From positions 62,001 to 126,000 of the forward strand of contig DATKXU010000082.1 of assembly GCA_035528905.1 (NCBI GenBank): 64,000 nt of DNA, in the 5' to 3' direction. Below are positions 44,740-53,919 of the stretch, piece by piece; position 1 is the stretch's first letter, and every line of letters begins with the position of its first letter. The notes below the pieces were generated by a model that ran no database searches, was not told the DNA's origin, and was given only the letters and a program-made list of their open reading frames with translations. The translations under genes were made by a program, and so were the position numbers. The DNA comes from DATKXU01 sp035528905. GTDB taxonomy: Bacteria; Armatimonadota; UBA5829; DTJY01.

Positions 44740-46452
44740 TTGCGATATTCACGTCTCTTTGCACCCACACTGAGGGAGATTCCGGCGGATGTGGAAATGA
44801 CAAGCCACCGCCTGCTGCTGCGCGCCGGGTTCATTCGCCAGACCGCTGCGGGGGTCTACAGCTTCCTGCCGCTCGGCTGGCGCGTTCTGGACAAGGTGTC
44901 AGACATCATCCGCGAGGAAATGAACCGCGCCGACGCGCAGGAATTGCTCCTGCCGGCTATCAACCCCCAGGAATTGTGGGCGGAGAGCGGCCGCGAGGCC
45001 ACGATGCACGACGTACTCATCGGCTTCAAGGACCGTAAGGGCACGCAGTATTATCTCGGCCCTACCCATGAAGAGGTCATCACCGACCTTGTGCGGCACA
45101 GTGTACAGTCATATCGCGATCTGCCCCTGAACCTGTACCAGATCCAGATGAAGTTCCGCGATGAGCCCCGTCCGCGCGGCGGATTGGTGCGAGCGCGCGA
45201 GTTCCTGATGAAGGACGCTTACTCTTTCCACACGGACGAAGCAAGCCTGGATGCCACGTACATGCAGATGTACGACACGTACGCGGCAATCTTTCGGCGC
45301 TGTGGGCTAAATACGATCGCTGTAGACGCAAGCGCCGGCGCTATCGGCGGCAAGGAGACGAAGGAGTTCATGCTCCTGACTGAGTCCGGCGAGGATGCCA
45401 TCCTCCTATGCCCATCCTGCGGATATGCGGCGAACCAGGAGATCGCCGATTTCCGCATCGTCATCCCGGAGCCGGCGGAAGCCCCAAAACCAAAGGCCAA
45501 AGTGGACACGCCGGGAGCGCACACCGTCGAGCAGGTATGCGACTTCCTGCACGCGTTCCCCGAAAGGCTTGTGAAGACGCTGATCTACATGGCCGATGGC
45601 AAACCGGTAGCAGCGTTGATCCGAGGCGATCACGAGCTGAACGAGGGACGCTTCCGCGTCCTTCTGGGCGCGGCACAACTGGAGATGGCTGCACCTGAGC
45701 AGATACAGGAGGCGACCGGCGGCCCGATGGGATTCAGCGGCCCTGTGGGTCTGAAAGTTCCCATGTACGGAGACGAGGAGCTTCGCGGCATGGTGAACTT
45801 CGTCACCGGAGCCAACGAGACGGATGCGCACCTAGTTAATGTCAACTGGTCGGATATCGAAGGCGAGATCGCGTGGGCGCGGCTCAGGCTCGCGGGCGCA
45901 GGTGACATCTGCCCGACTTGCGAGACGCCTTTCGAGGAGCACAGGGGCATGGAGCTGGGACACATCTTCAAGCTGCGCTATGCGATTTCCGAGCCGCTGA
46001 ATGCAACTTTCACCGACGAGGACGGCAGCGAGAAGCTGATCATCATGGGCTGCTACGGCATCGGAGTGAGCCGAATTCCGGCCGGCGTCGCCGAGGCGAG
46101 CAACGACGAAAACGGGCTTATCTGGCCGATGAGCATTGCTCCGTTCCAGGTGCATGTCATCGCCGCAAACGTGACGGACGAAGCCCAGCGTGCGCTGGCC
46201 GAGCGCGTTTACCAAGACCTCTGCGAGGCGGGCATCGAGGTGCTCTACGACGACCGCGAGGAGCGGGCAGGCGTCAAGTTCAACGACGCCGACCTAATCG
46301 GCGTGCCCCTGCAGATCGTCGTGGGTAAGACCGCTGCGGAGGGGAAAGTCGAGATCCGCGACCGCGCGACCAAGACCCCCGAGATCGTCCCCGCTGACGA
46401 GGCAGTAGCGAACATCGGCAGGCGAATCAAGCAGCACCTCGAAGCCCGGTAA
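44740..46452 (+). CDS. proS: Prolyl-tRNA synthetase, bacterial type with editing insertion
   Basis: Class II aminoacyl-tRNA synthetase. TTG start at 44740 (MRYSRLFAPTLREIPADVEM) with AGAGG upstream. Motif 1 region RAGFIRQTAAGVYSFLPLG, motif 2 FRDEPRPRGGLVRAREFLMKD, an INS editing domain (about 220-390, with GDHELNE), motif 3 GCYGIGVSRIPAGVAE, and a C-terminal anticodon-binding domain. The 570-residue length is normal. Confidence 0.96.
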   Translation: MRYSRLFAPTLREIPADVEMTSHRLLLRAGFIRQTAAGVYSFLPLGWRVLDKVSDIIREEMNRADAQELLLPAINPQELWAESGREATMHDVLIGFKDRKGTQYYLGPTHEEVITDLVRHSVQSYRDLPLNLYQIQMKFRDEPRPRGGLVRAREFLMKDAYSFHTDEASLDATYMQMYDTYAAIFRRCGLNTIAVDASAGAIGGKETKEFMLLTESGEDAILLCPSCGYAANQEIADFRIVIPEPAEAPKPKAKVDTPGAHTVEQVCDFLHAFPERLVKTLIYMADGKPVAALIRGDHELNEGRFRVLLGAAQLEMAAPEQIQEATGGPMGFSGPVGLKVPMYGDEELRGMVNFVTGANETDAHLVNVNWSDIEGEIAWARLRLAGAGDICPTCETPFEEHRGMELGHIFKLRYAISEPLNATFTDEDGSEKLIIMGCYGIGVSRIPAGVAEASNDENGLIWPMSIAPFQVHVIAANVTDEAQRALAERVYQDLCEAGIEVLYDDREERAGVKFNDADLIGVPLQIVVGKTAAEGKVEIRDRATKTPEIVPADEAVANIGRRIKQHLEAR

Positions 46453-46805
46453 AGAACGTAACGGAAAACCAACTGCCTGCGCACGACCATCTCCGCTGCT
46501 CCGACAGTCGCCTGGCGCGCTGCCTGATCGGAGGCAGGAATAGACTCTCCTCTGTACTCCCCGATGGCTTATCTTGCTTCCCGCCGCGTGTAACCAATCT
46601 CCCGCGAATGCCACGATCCCTACACAACAGCAAACCCTTTCCAGCCAACCCTACATTCCGCCCATCTGTAAAAATTACGGGAATTTTCCCCTAAACCGGC
46701 TCATTTGGCCCGGAACTTGCAACTACACCCGGTAGGTCAAGCGCTGTGCAAGCAAGTTTCAGAGCTGGCACGGCAATCCTGACCTGCGAAAGGGTGGTAG
46801 TTCTG
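46453..46805. other. Intergenic region before the PEP-CTERM pair
   Basis: Carries a 6-bp hairpin (CTGCCT/AGGCAG) near 46519-46536 downstream of proS and a sigma-54 promoter at 46706-46721. AT-rich words (GTAAAAATTACGGGAATTTT) occur just upstream of that site. No gene seen. Confidence 0.5.
46706..46721 (+). promoter_or_regulatory. Sigma-54 (RpoN) type promoter
   Basis: TGGCCCG-GAAC-TTGCA: the invariant GG (46707-46708) and GC (46719-46720) are ten bases apart, as required for the -24/-12 element. It lies 85 bases upstream of the first of two PEP-CTERM genes. PEP-CTERM genes in other bacteria are frequently preceded by such sites and linked to PrsK/PrsR regulators. Confidence 0.7.
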
Positions 46806-47528
46806 ATGTTGTTACGTCGTCTTGTGATCCTATCCTTGTGCCTGCTGTTGCTGTCTGTCGCAGCGGCAGAGGCAGCAAAGGTGCGAATGCCACCAGGCTC
46901 GTTCCTGACGAAGCCCGTCGGCAGTCCGAGCGAGCTCGCCAATCTTGTTCAGACGGACAAGGTCGTTGCACAGCGGTTTTCGAAGCACTTTGGCATGGAT
47001 CCCTCCTCTCTGGCCGAGTACTTCAGGGATAACCTGAAGTTGACCACGCTGGCCAAGTCGGGCCAATACAGAGTGTACTTCATTACGAAAGGCGGAAAAA
47101 TCACCCTGCATAAGAAGAGGCTGAAGGCCGGTACGAAGATGTTCGTGGCGTGGAACGGCCAGTTGATCCTCGAGGGGAGATGCGGCAACCCGATGACTAA
47201 GACCCTGCCGCAGCGACCGAAAGTTTCAGTGGTTCCAGAGCCGCCTCCAACTACCCCGCTAGCTCCGACTGCTGTGGTGGAACCGGTACAGGTTGAAATT
47301 CCACCGCTGGCGCCTGAACCCGAGGTGGAAGTTCTGGCTGAGCCTCCGATCGAACTGGTGACAGCTCCGGCAGCGCGATGGCTTCTCCCCGCACTGCTGG
47401 GAGCGGGTGCGATCGGCGCACTGGGCGGAGGAGGCGGTGGCGAGCCGGTTCCCGAGCCTACAGGGCTGCTTGTGCTGAGCCTTGGCGGAGCGAGTCTGTT
47501 CTTTTACTCCTGCAAGCGGCGGCGCTGA
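46806..47528 (+). CDS. PEP-CTERM protein 1
   Basis: Start ATG 46806 (MLLRRLVILSL) follows GGTGG by 8 bases and opens a signal peptide ending near AEA. The mature part has a small domain with LAKSGQYRVYFITKGGK, a Pro/Glu/Val linker (VEIPPLAPEPEVEVLAEPP) and GALGGGGGGEPVPEP followed by a hydrophobic helix and KRRR, a PEP-CTERM sorting signal. No known enzymatic domain. Downstream is another PEP-CTERM gene 69 bases away. Confidence 0.85.
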   Translation: MLLRRLVILSLCLLLLSVAAAEAAKVRMPPGSFLTKPVGSPSELANLVQTDKVVAQRFSKHFGMDPSSLAEYFRDNLKLTTLAKSGQYRVYFITKGGKITLHKKRLKAGTKMFVAWNGQLILEGRCGNPMTKTLPQRPKVSVVPEPPPTTPLAPTAVVEPVQVEIPPLAPEPEVEVLAEPPIELVTAPAARWLLPALLGAGAIGALGGGGGGEPVPEPTGLLVLSLGGASLFFYSCKRRR

Positions 47529-47597
47529 GCATTCAAGCGCTCGCGGGCAAGAGAGACGAAACAAGAACGAGAAGCATGAGAGAGGTATGAGAGTAGC

Positions 47598-48272
47598 ATG
47601 AAGAAGTTGTTGGTTTACGCGAGAATTTATCTACTGGTTGGGCTGTTGCTTGCGCTGACCATTCCTGCCCAGGCAGTGTCCTGGAACGCGGCAATAACCC
47701 AGGGATTGACTTCCGTGGACGTTCTCTGGGATCCGCCGGCCAGTACGTATACGTGGACGCTGAATAACCTGAGCGGCACGCCCGATTGCCCGTACCCGGA
47801 CGAGACTGTGCTGGTCTGGTCGCTTCAGCCGTTCAACGTACGTGAGCCGGCTGCAACTACTCCGCCGCCGGGATGGACCTGGGATGATTCCTCCGGCGCA
47901 TGGCAGTGCTACGAGATAGAAAACGAGCCCGACAAATACTACACACCGCCCGCCATCGAACCGGGTGGCTCGCTGACGTTTATCTACGTCTGCGACCCCA
48001 GCGGAAGCATGATCAATCCCTTCCCTCCGGATTACGAGGGCGACCCGATAAACGACATCGGCTTTATCTCACACGTAGCCGCTGTCGTCCCCAGGACGGA
48101 GCCGATAGACTACAACCTCCCCTGGGTTCCCGCTGAATCCCAGTATGGAGACACTTGGTACGACCGTTCGGACTACACCACCACTGTCGTCCCTGAACCC
48201 GCCAGCGCAACAGCGCTGGGAGCCTTCGGGATACCGCTGGTCTTAGCCTTCCTCAGGCGCAGACGCAGTTAA
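47598..48272 (+). CDS. PEP-CTERM protein 2
   Basis: 224 residues: signal peptide (LLVGLLLALTIPAQA), a beta-rich domain full of aromatic and proline residues (for example STYTWTLNNLSGTPDCPY, GSLTFIYVCDPSG), then VPEPASATALGAFGIPLVL and RRRR. The domain is not recognised. It is probably cotranscribed with the preceding gene from the sigma-54 site. Confidence 0.83.
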   Translation: MKKLLVYARIYLLVGLLLALTIPAQAVSWNAAITQGLTSVDVLWDPPASTYTWTLNNLSGTPDCPYPDETVLVWSLQPFNVREPAATTPPPGWTWDDSSGAWQCYEIENEPDKYYTPPAIEPGGSLTFIYVCDPSGSMINPFPPDYEGDPINDIGFISHVAAVVPRTEPIDYNLPWVPAESQYGDTWYDRSDYTTTVVPEPASATALGAFGIPLVLAFLRRRRS

Positions 48273-48282
48273 TTGATCGTCG

Positions 48283-48311
48283 GTGCGCTCCCGTGGGGAG
48301 CGCACTGTCTA
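48283..48311 (+). terminator. Hairpin after the PEP-CTERM pair
   Basis: GTGCGCTCCC (48283-48292) pairs perfectly with GGGAGCGCAC (48296-48305) on a GTG loop, followed by TGTCT. The U tract is weak. Confidence 0.65.
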
Positions 48312-48371
48312 GCGAAACGGGGCACCTTCCGGCACGCGGTACAAAGCGGTTTCAGAGCCGCGCTACGGGCG

Positions 48372-48397
48372 GGTACAATCGGACTGAGTATTGTACC
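48372..48397. promoter_or_regulatory. Inverted repeat upstream of the M48 protease (possible operator)
   Basis: GGTACAAT (48372-48379) and ATTGTACC (48390-48397) are perfect reverse complements with a 10-base spacer. A hairpin (GCAGTGA...TCACTGC) lies further down the leader near 48441-48472. Confidence 0.4.
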
Positions 48398-48494
48398 GGA
48401 AATGTCCGAGACGTGGCGTCCCGCTCCGGAAGACCTCCGGCAGTGAAGCAGGATTGATCCTGTATCACTGCCCGAACACAGGAGGTACGGTGCC

Positions 48495-49676
48495 ATGTTC
48501 CGCACAAGATTATCAACAATTGCGCTTACGGCGTCCCTCATCATTTCCCTCGTCGTGCTGCAAGCTGCGGTCCCACTCCCTGTCCACAGCGACGAAGATG
48601 CGAGAAAGCATGAGATTGAGATGGGACGGGAGGCTGCAGCCGAGGTCGAGAAGGAAAACAAACTCGTAACCGACCCCCAGATGAACGAGCGAGTTAACAC
48701 GATAGGCCAAAGGATTGCGGCTGTGGCGAACTCGGAGCCCGTGCCGGCGACCTATGGCAGGCCGGACGTCTACCGATTCGACTACAAGTTCAAGGTCATT
48801 GATGACAACAGCGTAAATGCCTTCTCGCTCCCTGGCGGCCTCGTCTACGTGCACACGGGTCTCCTGAACTACGTGCAGTCGGATCATGAGCTGGCAGGCG
48901 TACTTGCCCACGAGATCGCCCACGCATCTCACCATCATGTAGCCCAACTGCTGAAGCAGCAGAGCAGACTTGACGCGCAGATGGCGTTTGTCCTGCTGGC
49001 AGGCGTGGTGACCGGGGTAGACACGGAGGATCTGGGCAACCTGCTGATCGGCGCGCAGCTCGTGAGAATTGCGAGAGGCAGTCGCTACGGCCAGAAGGCT
49101 GAGGCGGACGCAGACGCGACAGCCGTGATCTATGTCGAGAAAGCCGGCTACAACCCGGTGGGAACCCTCACTTTCCTGGAACGGCTCGCCAGCGACTACG
49201 CCAACGGGCCGAACCTGGACATGGGCATAATGCAAACACACCCGGCAACCCGCGCCCGCAGCAAGTCCGTCCTGGGTCAGATAAGGTCGCTGGGTCTCCC
49301 GGTCAACAGGCGTGCGGTCGCGGACGCGCTGAAGGCCAAGACCGAGCAGGTTACCGTGGAAGGCCAACCGATCACCCAGGTGAAGCTGGGGGACAACGTG
49401 CTGTTTGAGCCGGCGCCGATAGACGATGCGGTCACTTCCGAACAGCGGGCGGAGGCCATCGCGACGAAGGTCAACCAGCTTTTGGATTCCGAGCCTCTGC
49501 TGCGGGAAGTAGCTCTCAGCTCAGACGGGCGAACGGTGCTCGCCCGCGGCGAGCCGATCATAGTGGTGACGGCCCAGGACAGCAGCCTTTACCAAAAGCC
49601 TGTCAGCGAGGTGGCAGCACAAGCCGCGGCCGTATTGAAGCATGCGATCTGGCAGGAAATGATACACAGACTGTAG
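48495..49676 (+). CDS. M48 family periplasmic metalloprotease
   Basis: 393 residues with a signal peptide (LTASLIISLVVLQAAVPLP). The catalytic helix is AGVLAHEIAHASHHH (HExxH) and the third ligand is in KAEADADATAVIY. It resembles BepA/YfgC-type envelope proteases. The C-terminal third, after residue 270, is a less conserved domain without TPR repeats. AGGAGG lies 9 bases before the ATG. Confidence 0.9.
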   Translation: MFRTRLSTIALTASLIISLVVLQAAVPLPVHSDEDARKHEIEMGREAAAEVEKENKLVTDPQMNERVNTIGQRIAAVANSEPVPATYGRPDVYRFDYKFKVIDDNSVNAFSLPGGLVYVHTGLLNYVQSDHELAGVLAHEIAHASHHHVAQLLKQQSRLDAQMAFVLLAGVVTGVDTEDLGNLLIGAQLVRIARGSRYGQKAEADADATAVIYVEKAGYNPVGTLTFLERLASDYANGPNLDMGIMQTHPATRARSKSVLGQIRSLGLPVNRRAVADALKAKTEQVTVEGQPITQVKLGDNVLFEPAPIDDAVTSEQRAEAIATKVNQLLDSEPLLREVALSSDGRTVLARGEPIIVVTAQDSSLYQKPVSEVAAQAAAVLKHAIWQEMIHRL

Positions 49677-49872
49677 CGCCCACAGCGATTCGCAAGCAGG
49701 TTGGGACATTCTCTCGCTCCCTCGGTCTCCCCATCGCCCATTCTCCCAGTCGCCCCGTCGCCTGCGCGTTTAGGCCTGAGCGACTTGGGGTACACATGCC
49801 ACCGGCAGGCCAGCAAGCCAACATACCTGCCGGTTTTCCACATTGACAACCCATCTATTGGAGGAATCAGAC

Positions 49873-50274
49873 ATGGCCGAGTTTGTAAATCCGTTTTCCG
49901 GTGCAGTGCCACGCAAGATGACGCAGAGCGAGCTGGCGCGGGCAATCCTGCTCGACATCGCCGCAGAGCTGGAGGCCGTCCATCTTTACCTGGCCCACAT
50001 GGACGCCACAGACAATGAAGACGCGAAAAAGGTGCTGTATGACATAGCGCTCGAGGAGTACGTCCACGTTGGGGAGTTCACTAGCGTCCTATATCGGCTG
50101 GACCCAACCGCTGCGACGAAGGCACAGGAGGGCTTTGCGGAAGTGCAGGACTTGCTCGCCGGCCGCGCCCCGGCTGAGGTGACTACGACGACCGAGACTG
50201 CGTCCGTAGAGAAACCCCAAACACCGGCGCCCGAGGGCCTCACCGTCGGCAGCCTGATTGGAGCCGAGCAGTAG
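49873..50274 (+). CDS. Encapsulated ferritin-like protein (EncFtn) with cargo-loading peptide
   Basis: The ATG at 49873 follows GGAGG and gives 133 residues. Ferroxidase ligands fall at the positions known in Rhodospirillum rubrum EncFtn: E32 in IAAELEAVHLYL, E62 and H65 in ALEEYVHVGEF. After a Thr/Pro-rich linker the C-terminus ends GLTVGSLIGAEQ, matching the encapsulin targeting peptide (TVGSL-type). It should be packed in an encapsulin shell to oxidise and store iron. No encapsulin gene is within the window: neighbours are an M48 protease and a convergent secreted glycosidase-like gene. Confidence 0.88.
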   Translation: MAEFVNPFSGAVPRKMTQSELARAILLDIAAELEAVHLYLAHMDATDNEDAKKVLYDIALEEYVHVGEFTSVLYRLDPTAATKAQEGFAEVQDLLAGRAPAEVTTTTETASVEKPQTPAPEGLTVGSLIGAEQ

Positions 50275-50303
50275 CAAGAGGAGCAGCGGCCGGCTGCCAG
50301 CTG

Positions 50304-53300
50304 CTACTCCGCCTTCTCAACGGTAATCGCCATGACCTTGATGGCCGGATTATTCGGCAGAGACAGAGATGTCAGCTCGGCTTTGGAATCCACCGAGAGA
50401 ACGTAGTGGTTCAGGTAGCACGCCTGGCCTCGTTGGTCCGCGTCCGGCGAATGCCGGTGCAGGCAGACGAAAGCAGGATGCTCCCCGTGCTTCGGCGCTT
50501 CGTTCCACGCGCTGAACTGAACCGTCGAAGCGGCCTTGCTCCCATTGTACGTCAAAGCAAACTCGCCGGTCGTGTCCTGCGTCGCCAGCGCCAGAACGTG
50601 GACAGCCGCATACCGGCCGGGCTTCAGCACGACCGACTGGCCCTTGCAAGATACGGCGTTCTTCGCCCCGTCGGCCTTGGACGGGTACCTGAACGATATC
50701 CGCCTCGATGATTCCAGGCCTGCGCCCTGAGCGGATGTCCAGAGCCCGCACGGCCACAACTTGTCAGGAGCAGCAACCGCAGTTACCTGCGGAGGAATAA
50801 ACTCCGCGGCAAGGCTGAGGCCGGCACCATCCGCATCTCCGTCCGCCCGGTTCGCATCGAAGCTGACCACATCCGAGTCGAACAGTTGCGTCAAGTCCTG
50901 CACCGCCAACTTGCCATTTGTGACTTTCACAGGCACGACGAGGATATCGCCGCCGCGCGTATTCGCCGAGGTCGAGACCCATTTGTCTCCGTGGGCGAGA
51001 TCCCACACCAGGTAGTACTGGCCGTCGTATGGGGGCGGCGTCACAGAGGCTTTCACGATAACCCGCTCGCCCGGACGCACATCCGTCGGCAGCCGCGTCT
51101 TTGCGCCATCCCAGATGGCTTCTATCCCATCCAGGTAGTACCAGTGGTATCCGACGCTGAATTCGGCCTTGGTCCAGACATCCGCTCCCGCGTTCTCGAT
51201 GGTGAGGCTGACCTTGCACTGCCTGCCCGCCGGCATCTCTCCTGGGCTGTCGTTCGCGACAAACCTCGGGCCGTAGTCATCCGCGAGTACCTTCACTGCC
51301 TCCTGGCCGAAGCGCACCGGAACGCACTGGCCGTCCGCCTGAACCATTTCCCAGGAGAGGACATAGGTCCACAGATCGTTCTGTGTCCACACGGGAATCG
51401 GTGCGCCGTCCTGGCTTGCGACTTTCACAGGCACGGTTAACTCGATCGCCCGGCCAGGCTCCAAGTCCGCCGCCAAATCCGCAGTGCCTGCGCATCCCGG
51501 CAGGCTCTCAACCGAATCCTCGGAATCCTTGCTCAGGTGGACGGATGCCTTCCGCCAGCGATAGCCCAGCTTCAGGTCGCCCGCCTTCCAAGTGGCGGCG
51601 CCGTCGTTTCTGAGCTTCACACTGACATCGTACGCCCCACCGGACTTCACGAGCGTGGGCAGCGTCGAACCAACCAGGCTGAAGCCAACGGCGGGCGCCG
51701 TGCCTATCTTTACCGGCACACACAGGGGCACGTCTCCGCCGTTTGAGAACCACTCATCGCGCGAGCGGACAAGTTCCCATCGAAGCTCGTAGTCACCCTC
51801 AGGGAGGGGCTTGCCATCCTGGTCAGCAGATCGAATGCCAATCGTCTTTTCCAGCACATGCCCCGCGAGAACAGTCTCCTGAAGCGGCAGCCGTGCCCCA
51901 GAGTCGGCAAACAGAGTACCATCCTTGAACCACCGGCCGGCAAGGAATACGCCTTGCAGTCCGGGATACCATGGCCTTGTGCCAGCATTCTTAACTGCCA
52001 GCGTCACCTGATAAAGCGCCCCGGGCGGCATCACAGATGGCGTATTGTGCTTGAGGAACTTCGCATCATACGCCCGCATGCCGTTGAAGCGGAGCATGTT
52101 GATCTTGGTCAGGCTGACGTACTGGTTGCCATACTCGCTGCTGGGACAGATGTCGCTTCCCTCGTGAAGCTCATTCCAGCCGTCCACGATCACCCAGTCG
52201 GGCGCCTTCTCAATCAGGGCATCCCAGTCTTTCTTGTACGTATCCCCGCCCACTCTGGACCGCATCGGCGTCCCAAGCCGGACAGCCGAATCTTCGTATC
52301 CTGCTCCAACTCCGGCAATGCGTATCCAGCCGGTCTCATCGAACTGCAAGCCCAATCCTGCTCCGTAGTTCGAGTATCCATCCATTACAGCCGCCTTGGG
52401 CCGGAAGTCCGAATGGCCGATCCAGATGAGCTTGCTCCCGTCGAAATCCTTCGCAAACCGCTCGCCGCAATACTCCACGAAGCCAGCGTCCAGATCGCTG
52501 AACCGCGAAGCCGTGTACAAGACCACAATATAGGCCGGCTGTCCGCCCCTCTCCAGGGGAAGTTGAACGGCCGCCCGGAACTCGTCCGGCACCTGGAGGA
52601 AGAAATCCTTGATCATGCCGTAAAAGGTCTCCTTGACCTCGGCGTCCTTCAGGTCGGGCGTGCCCCCGTATTGAACCCACATGCCGCTTGTATCGTTGAA
52701 CATTGCCACAAGAGGGTAGCTCTTGCCCTCGGCTTTCAACTCCTTCAAAGCCTGCACCATGCAATTCAGGCCCTTCGAGGCAAACTGTTTTTTGGTGGCG
52801 GCCGCTCCCCAGTATACGGGGATTACCACGTCTATTCCGGCGTTACTGATATTGGTAAGCTGGTCCTTATGCCACTGCATACGGTCGTGTGAGAACCAAG
52901 GGCCGACTCCTTCGAGAGGGTGGTCGGTGAGCTCGCTATGTCCATCCATATCGCGCACGTGGCTGAACGGAGCTTCGCGGCGCTCGTCGGCCTGGTACCA
53001 GTAGAAGTAGTGGGTCAGCGCGAGCTTCTCGATCATCAATCTCTTCCCTGACACGACACCGGGCGGCTCAGGTTTGGTCACCTGGAAGCGCATATCCCGA
53101 ATCCACTCACCCGGACCAAGGTTCCCATCAACAAGCGGCGCCCTGCGAGTGACCTTACGGCAGACGATAGCGCTGTCTTGCCGGGCGATTATAGTAGGAG
53201 TATCCACGAACTTTACAGTCCCCCACTTTGCGGGGACGTGCACATCCTCCTCGCTTGCCGCCTCGGGCGAGAGGCTGACAAACCCCGTATTCTCACCTCT

Positions 53301-53792
53301 CATCCGGCAGATCACGTTGAAGCCCATGACCTGTCCCGGCGACGGCGGGCCGCCCATCTCCTTCCACGGCATGGCAAGCTCTACGATGTAGCCGATGTCC
53401 CGGTCATACGACCTGTTCACCGTGCCTTGGACTCTTCTGGCGCATTTGAAGGTGAAGATCTTCTTGGGCTTGGGCGATCCGTTCTCGCCGACTACGAAGC
53501 TGGAACCGCCTCCTGCACTGACTGACATTTGGAAAGTACTCGGCGTGCGATTAGGCGCACGCTGGTTGTCCGTCTCCAGAAACACCTCAACGCAGTCATC
53601 TTCCCACGGGTTCGACATGTGGGTAGTGTTGGTGCTCACCACGTCGGGATCCTGGACCTCGAATGCCGCGTAGAAAAAGGAGTCATCCCATATGGTGTAG
53701 CAAGTCACTTTGTCTGCGGCACGAGCAGGCAAGCAGAACATGAGGGCAAGCAGGAGGAATAGACACGTGAATATGCGCAAATTCTGCATCAT
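50304..53792 (-). CDS. Large secreted CBM9 plus DUF5010/GH-like protein with Ig-like repeats
   Basis: 1162 residues. A signal peptide (IFTCLFLLLALMFCLPARA) is followed by a CBM9-like domain (about 28-195; WDDSFFYAAFEVQDPD, DDCVEVFLETDN). The middle domain (about 245-570; IDVVIPVYWGAA, WVIVDGWNELHEG) resembles DUF5010/GH71-99-like barrels acting on glycans. Three successive NBR1-like Ig domains follow (570-950; VKNAGTRPWYPGL, LRNDGAATWKAGD, IENAGADVWTKAE) and a C-terminal domain. The catalytic residues are not established. No close neighbour in the same direction. Confidence 0.75.
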   Translation of the reverse strand: MMQNLRIFTCLFLLLALMFCLPARAADKVTCYTIWDDSFFYAAFEVQDPDVVSTNTTHMSNPWEDDCVEVFLETDNQRAPNRTPSTFQMSVSAGGGSSFVVGENGSPKPKKIFTFKCARRVQGTVNRSYDRDIGYIVELAMPWKEMGGPPSPGQVMGFNVICRMRGENTGFVSLSPEAASEEDVHVPAKWGTVKFVDTPTIIARQDSAIVCRKVTRRAPLVDGNLGPGEWIRDMRFQVTKPEPPGVVSGKRLMIEKLALTHYFYWYQADERREAPFSHVRDMDGHSELTDHPLEGVGPWFSHDRMQWHKDQLTNISNAGIDVVIPVYWGAAATKKQFASKGLNCMVQALKELKAEGKSYPLVAMFNDTSGMWVQYGGTPDLKDAEVKETFYGMIKDFFLQVPDEFRAAVQLPLERGGQPAYIVVLYTASRFSDLDAGFVEYCGERFAKDFDGSKLIWIGHSDFRPKAAVMDGYSNYGAGLGLQFDETGWIRIAGVGAGYEDSAVRLGTPMRSRVGGDTYKKDWDALIEKAPDWVIVDGWNELHEGSDICPSSEYGNQYVSLTKINMLRFNGMRAYDAKFLKHNTPSVMPPGALYQVTLAVKNAGTRPWYPGLQGVFLAGRWFKDGTLFADSGARLPLQETVLAGHVLEKTIGIRSADQDGKPLPEGDYELRWELVRSRDEWFSNGGDVPLCVPVKIGTAPAVGFSLVGSTLPTLVKSGGAYDVSVKLRNDGAATWKAGDLKLGYRWRKASVHLSKDSEDSVESLPGCAGTADLAADLEPGRAIELTVPVKVASQDGAPIPVWTQNDLWTYVLSWEMVQADGQCVPVRFGQEAVKVLADDYGPRFVANDSPGEMPAGRQCKVSLTIENAGADVWTKAEFSVGYHWYYLDGIEAIWDGAKTRLPTDVRPGERVIVKASVTPPPYDGQYYLVWDLAHGDKWVSTSANTRGGDILVVPVKVTNGKLAVQDLTQLFDSDVVSFDANRADGDADGAGLSLAAEFIPPQVTAVAAPDKLWPCGLWTSAQGAGLESSRRISFRYPSKADGAKNAVSCKGQSVVLKPGRYAAVHVLALATQDTTGEFALTYNGSKAASTVQFSAWNEAPKHGEHPAFVCLHRHSPDADQRGQACYLNHYVLSVDSKAELTSLSLPNNPAIKVMAITVEKAE

Positions 53793-53919
53793 TGCGACAT
53801 CCTTTCAAGAGCGGTGGGTAGAAGAATAAAGGAATGGGAGAAAGGCAGTGGGAGAGAAAAAGTTGCAGAGATGTCCCATTCCCCCATTGCGCAAGTCTCC
53901 ATTTCCAAAATACCTTACG

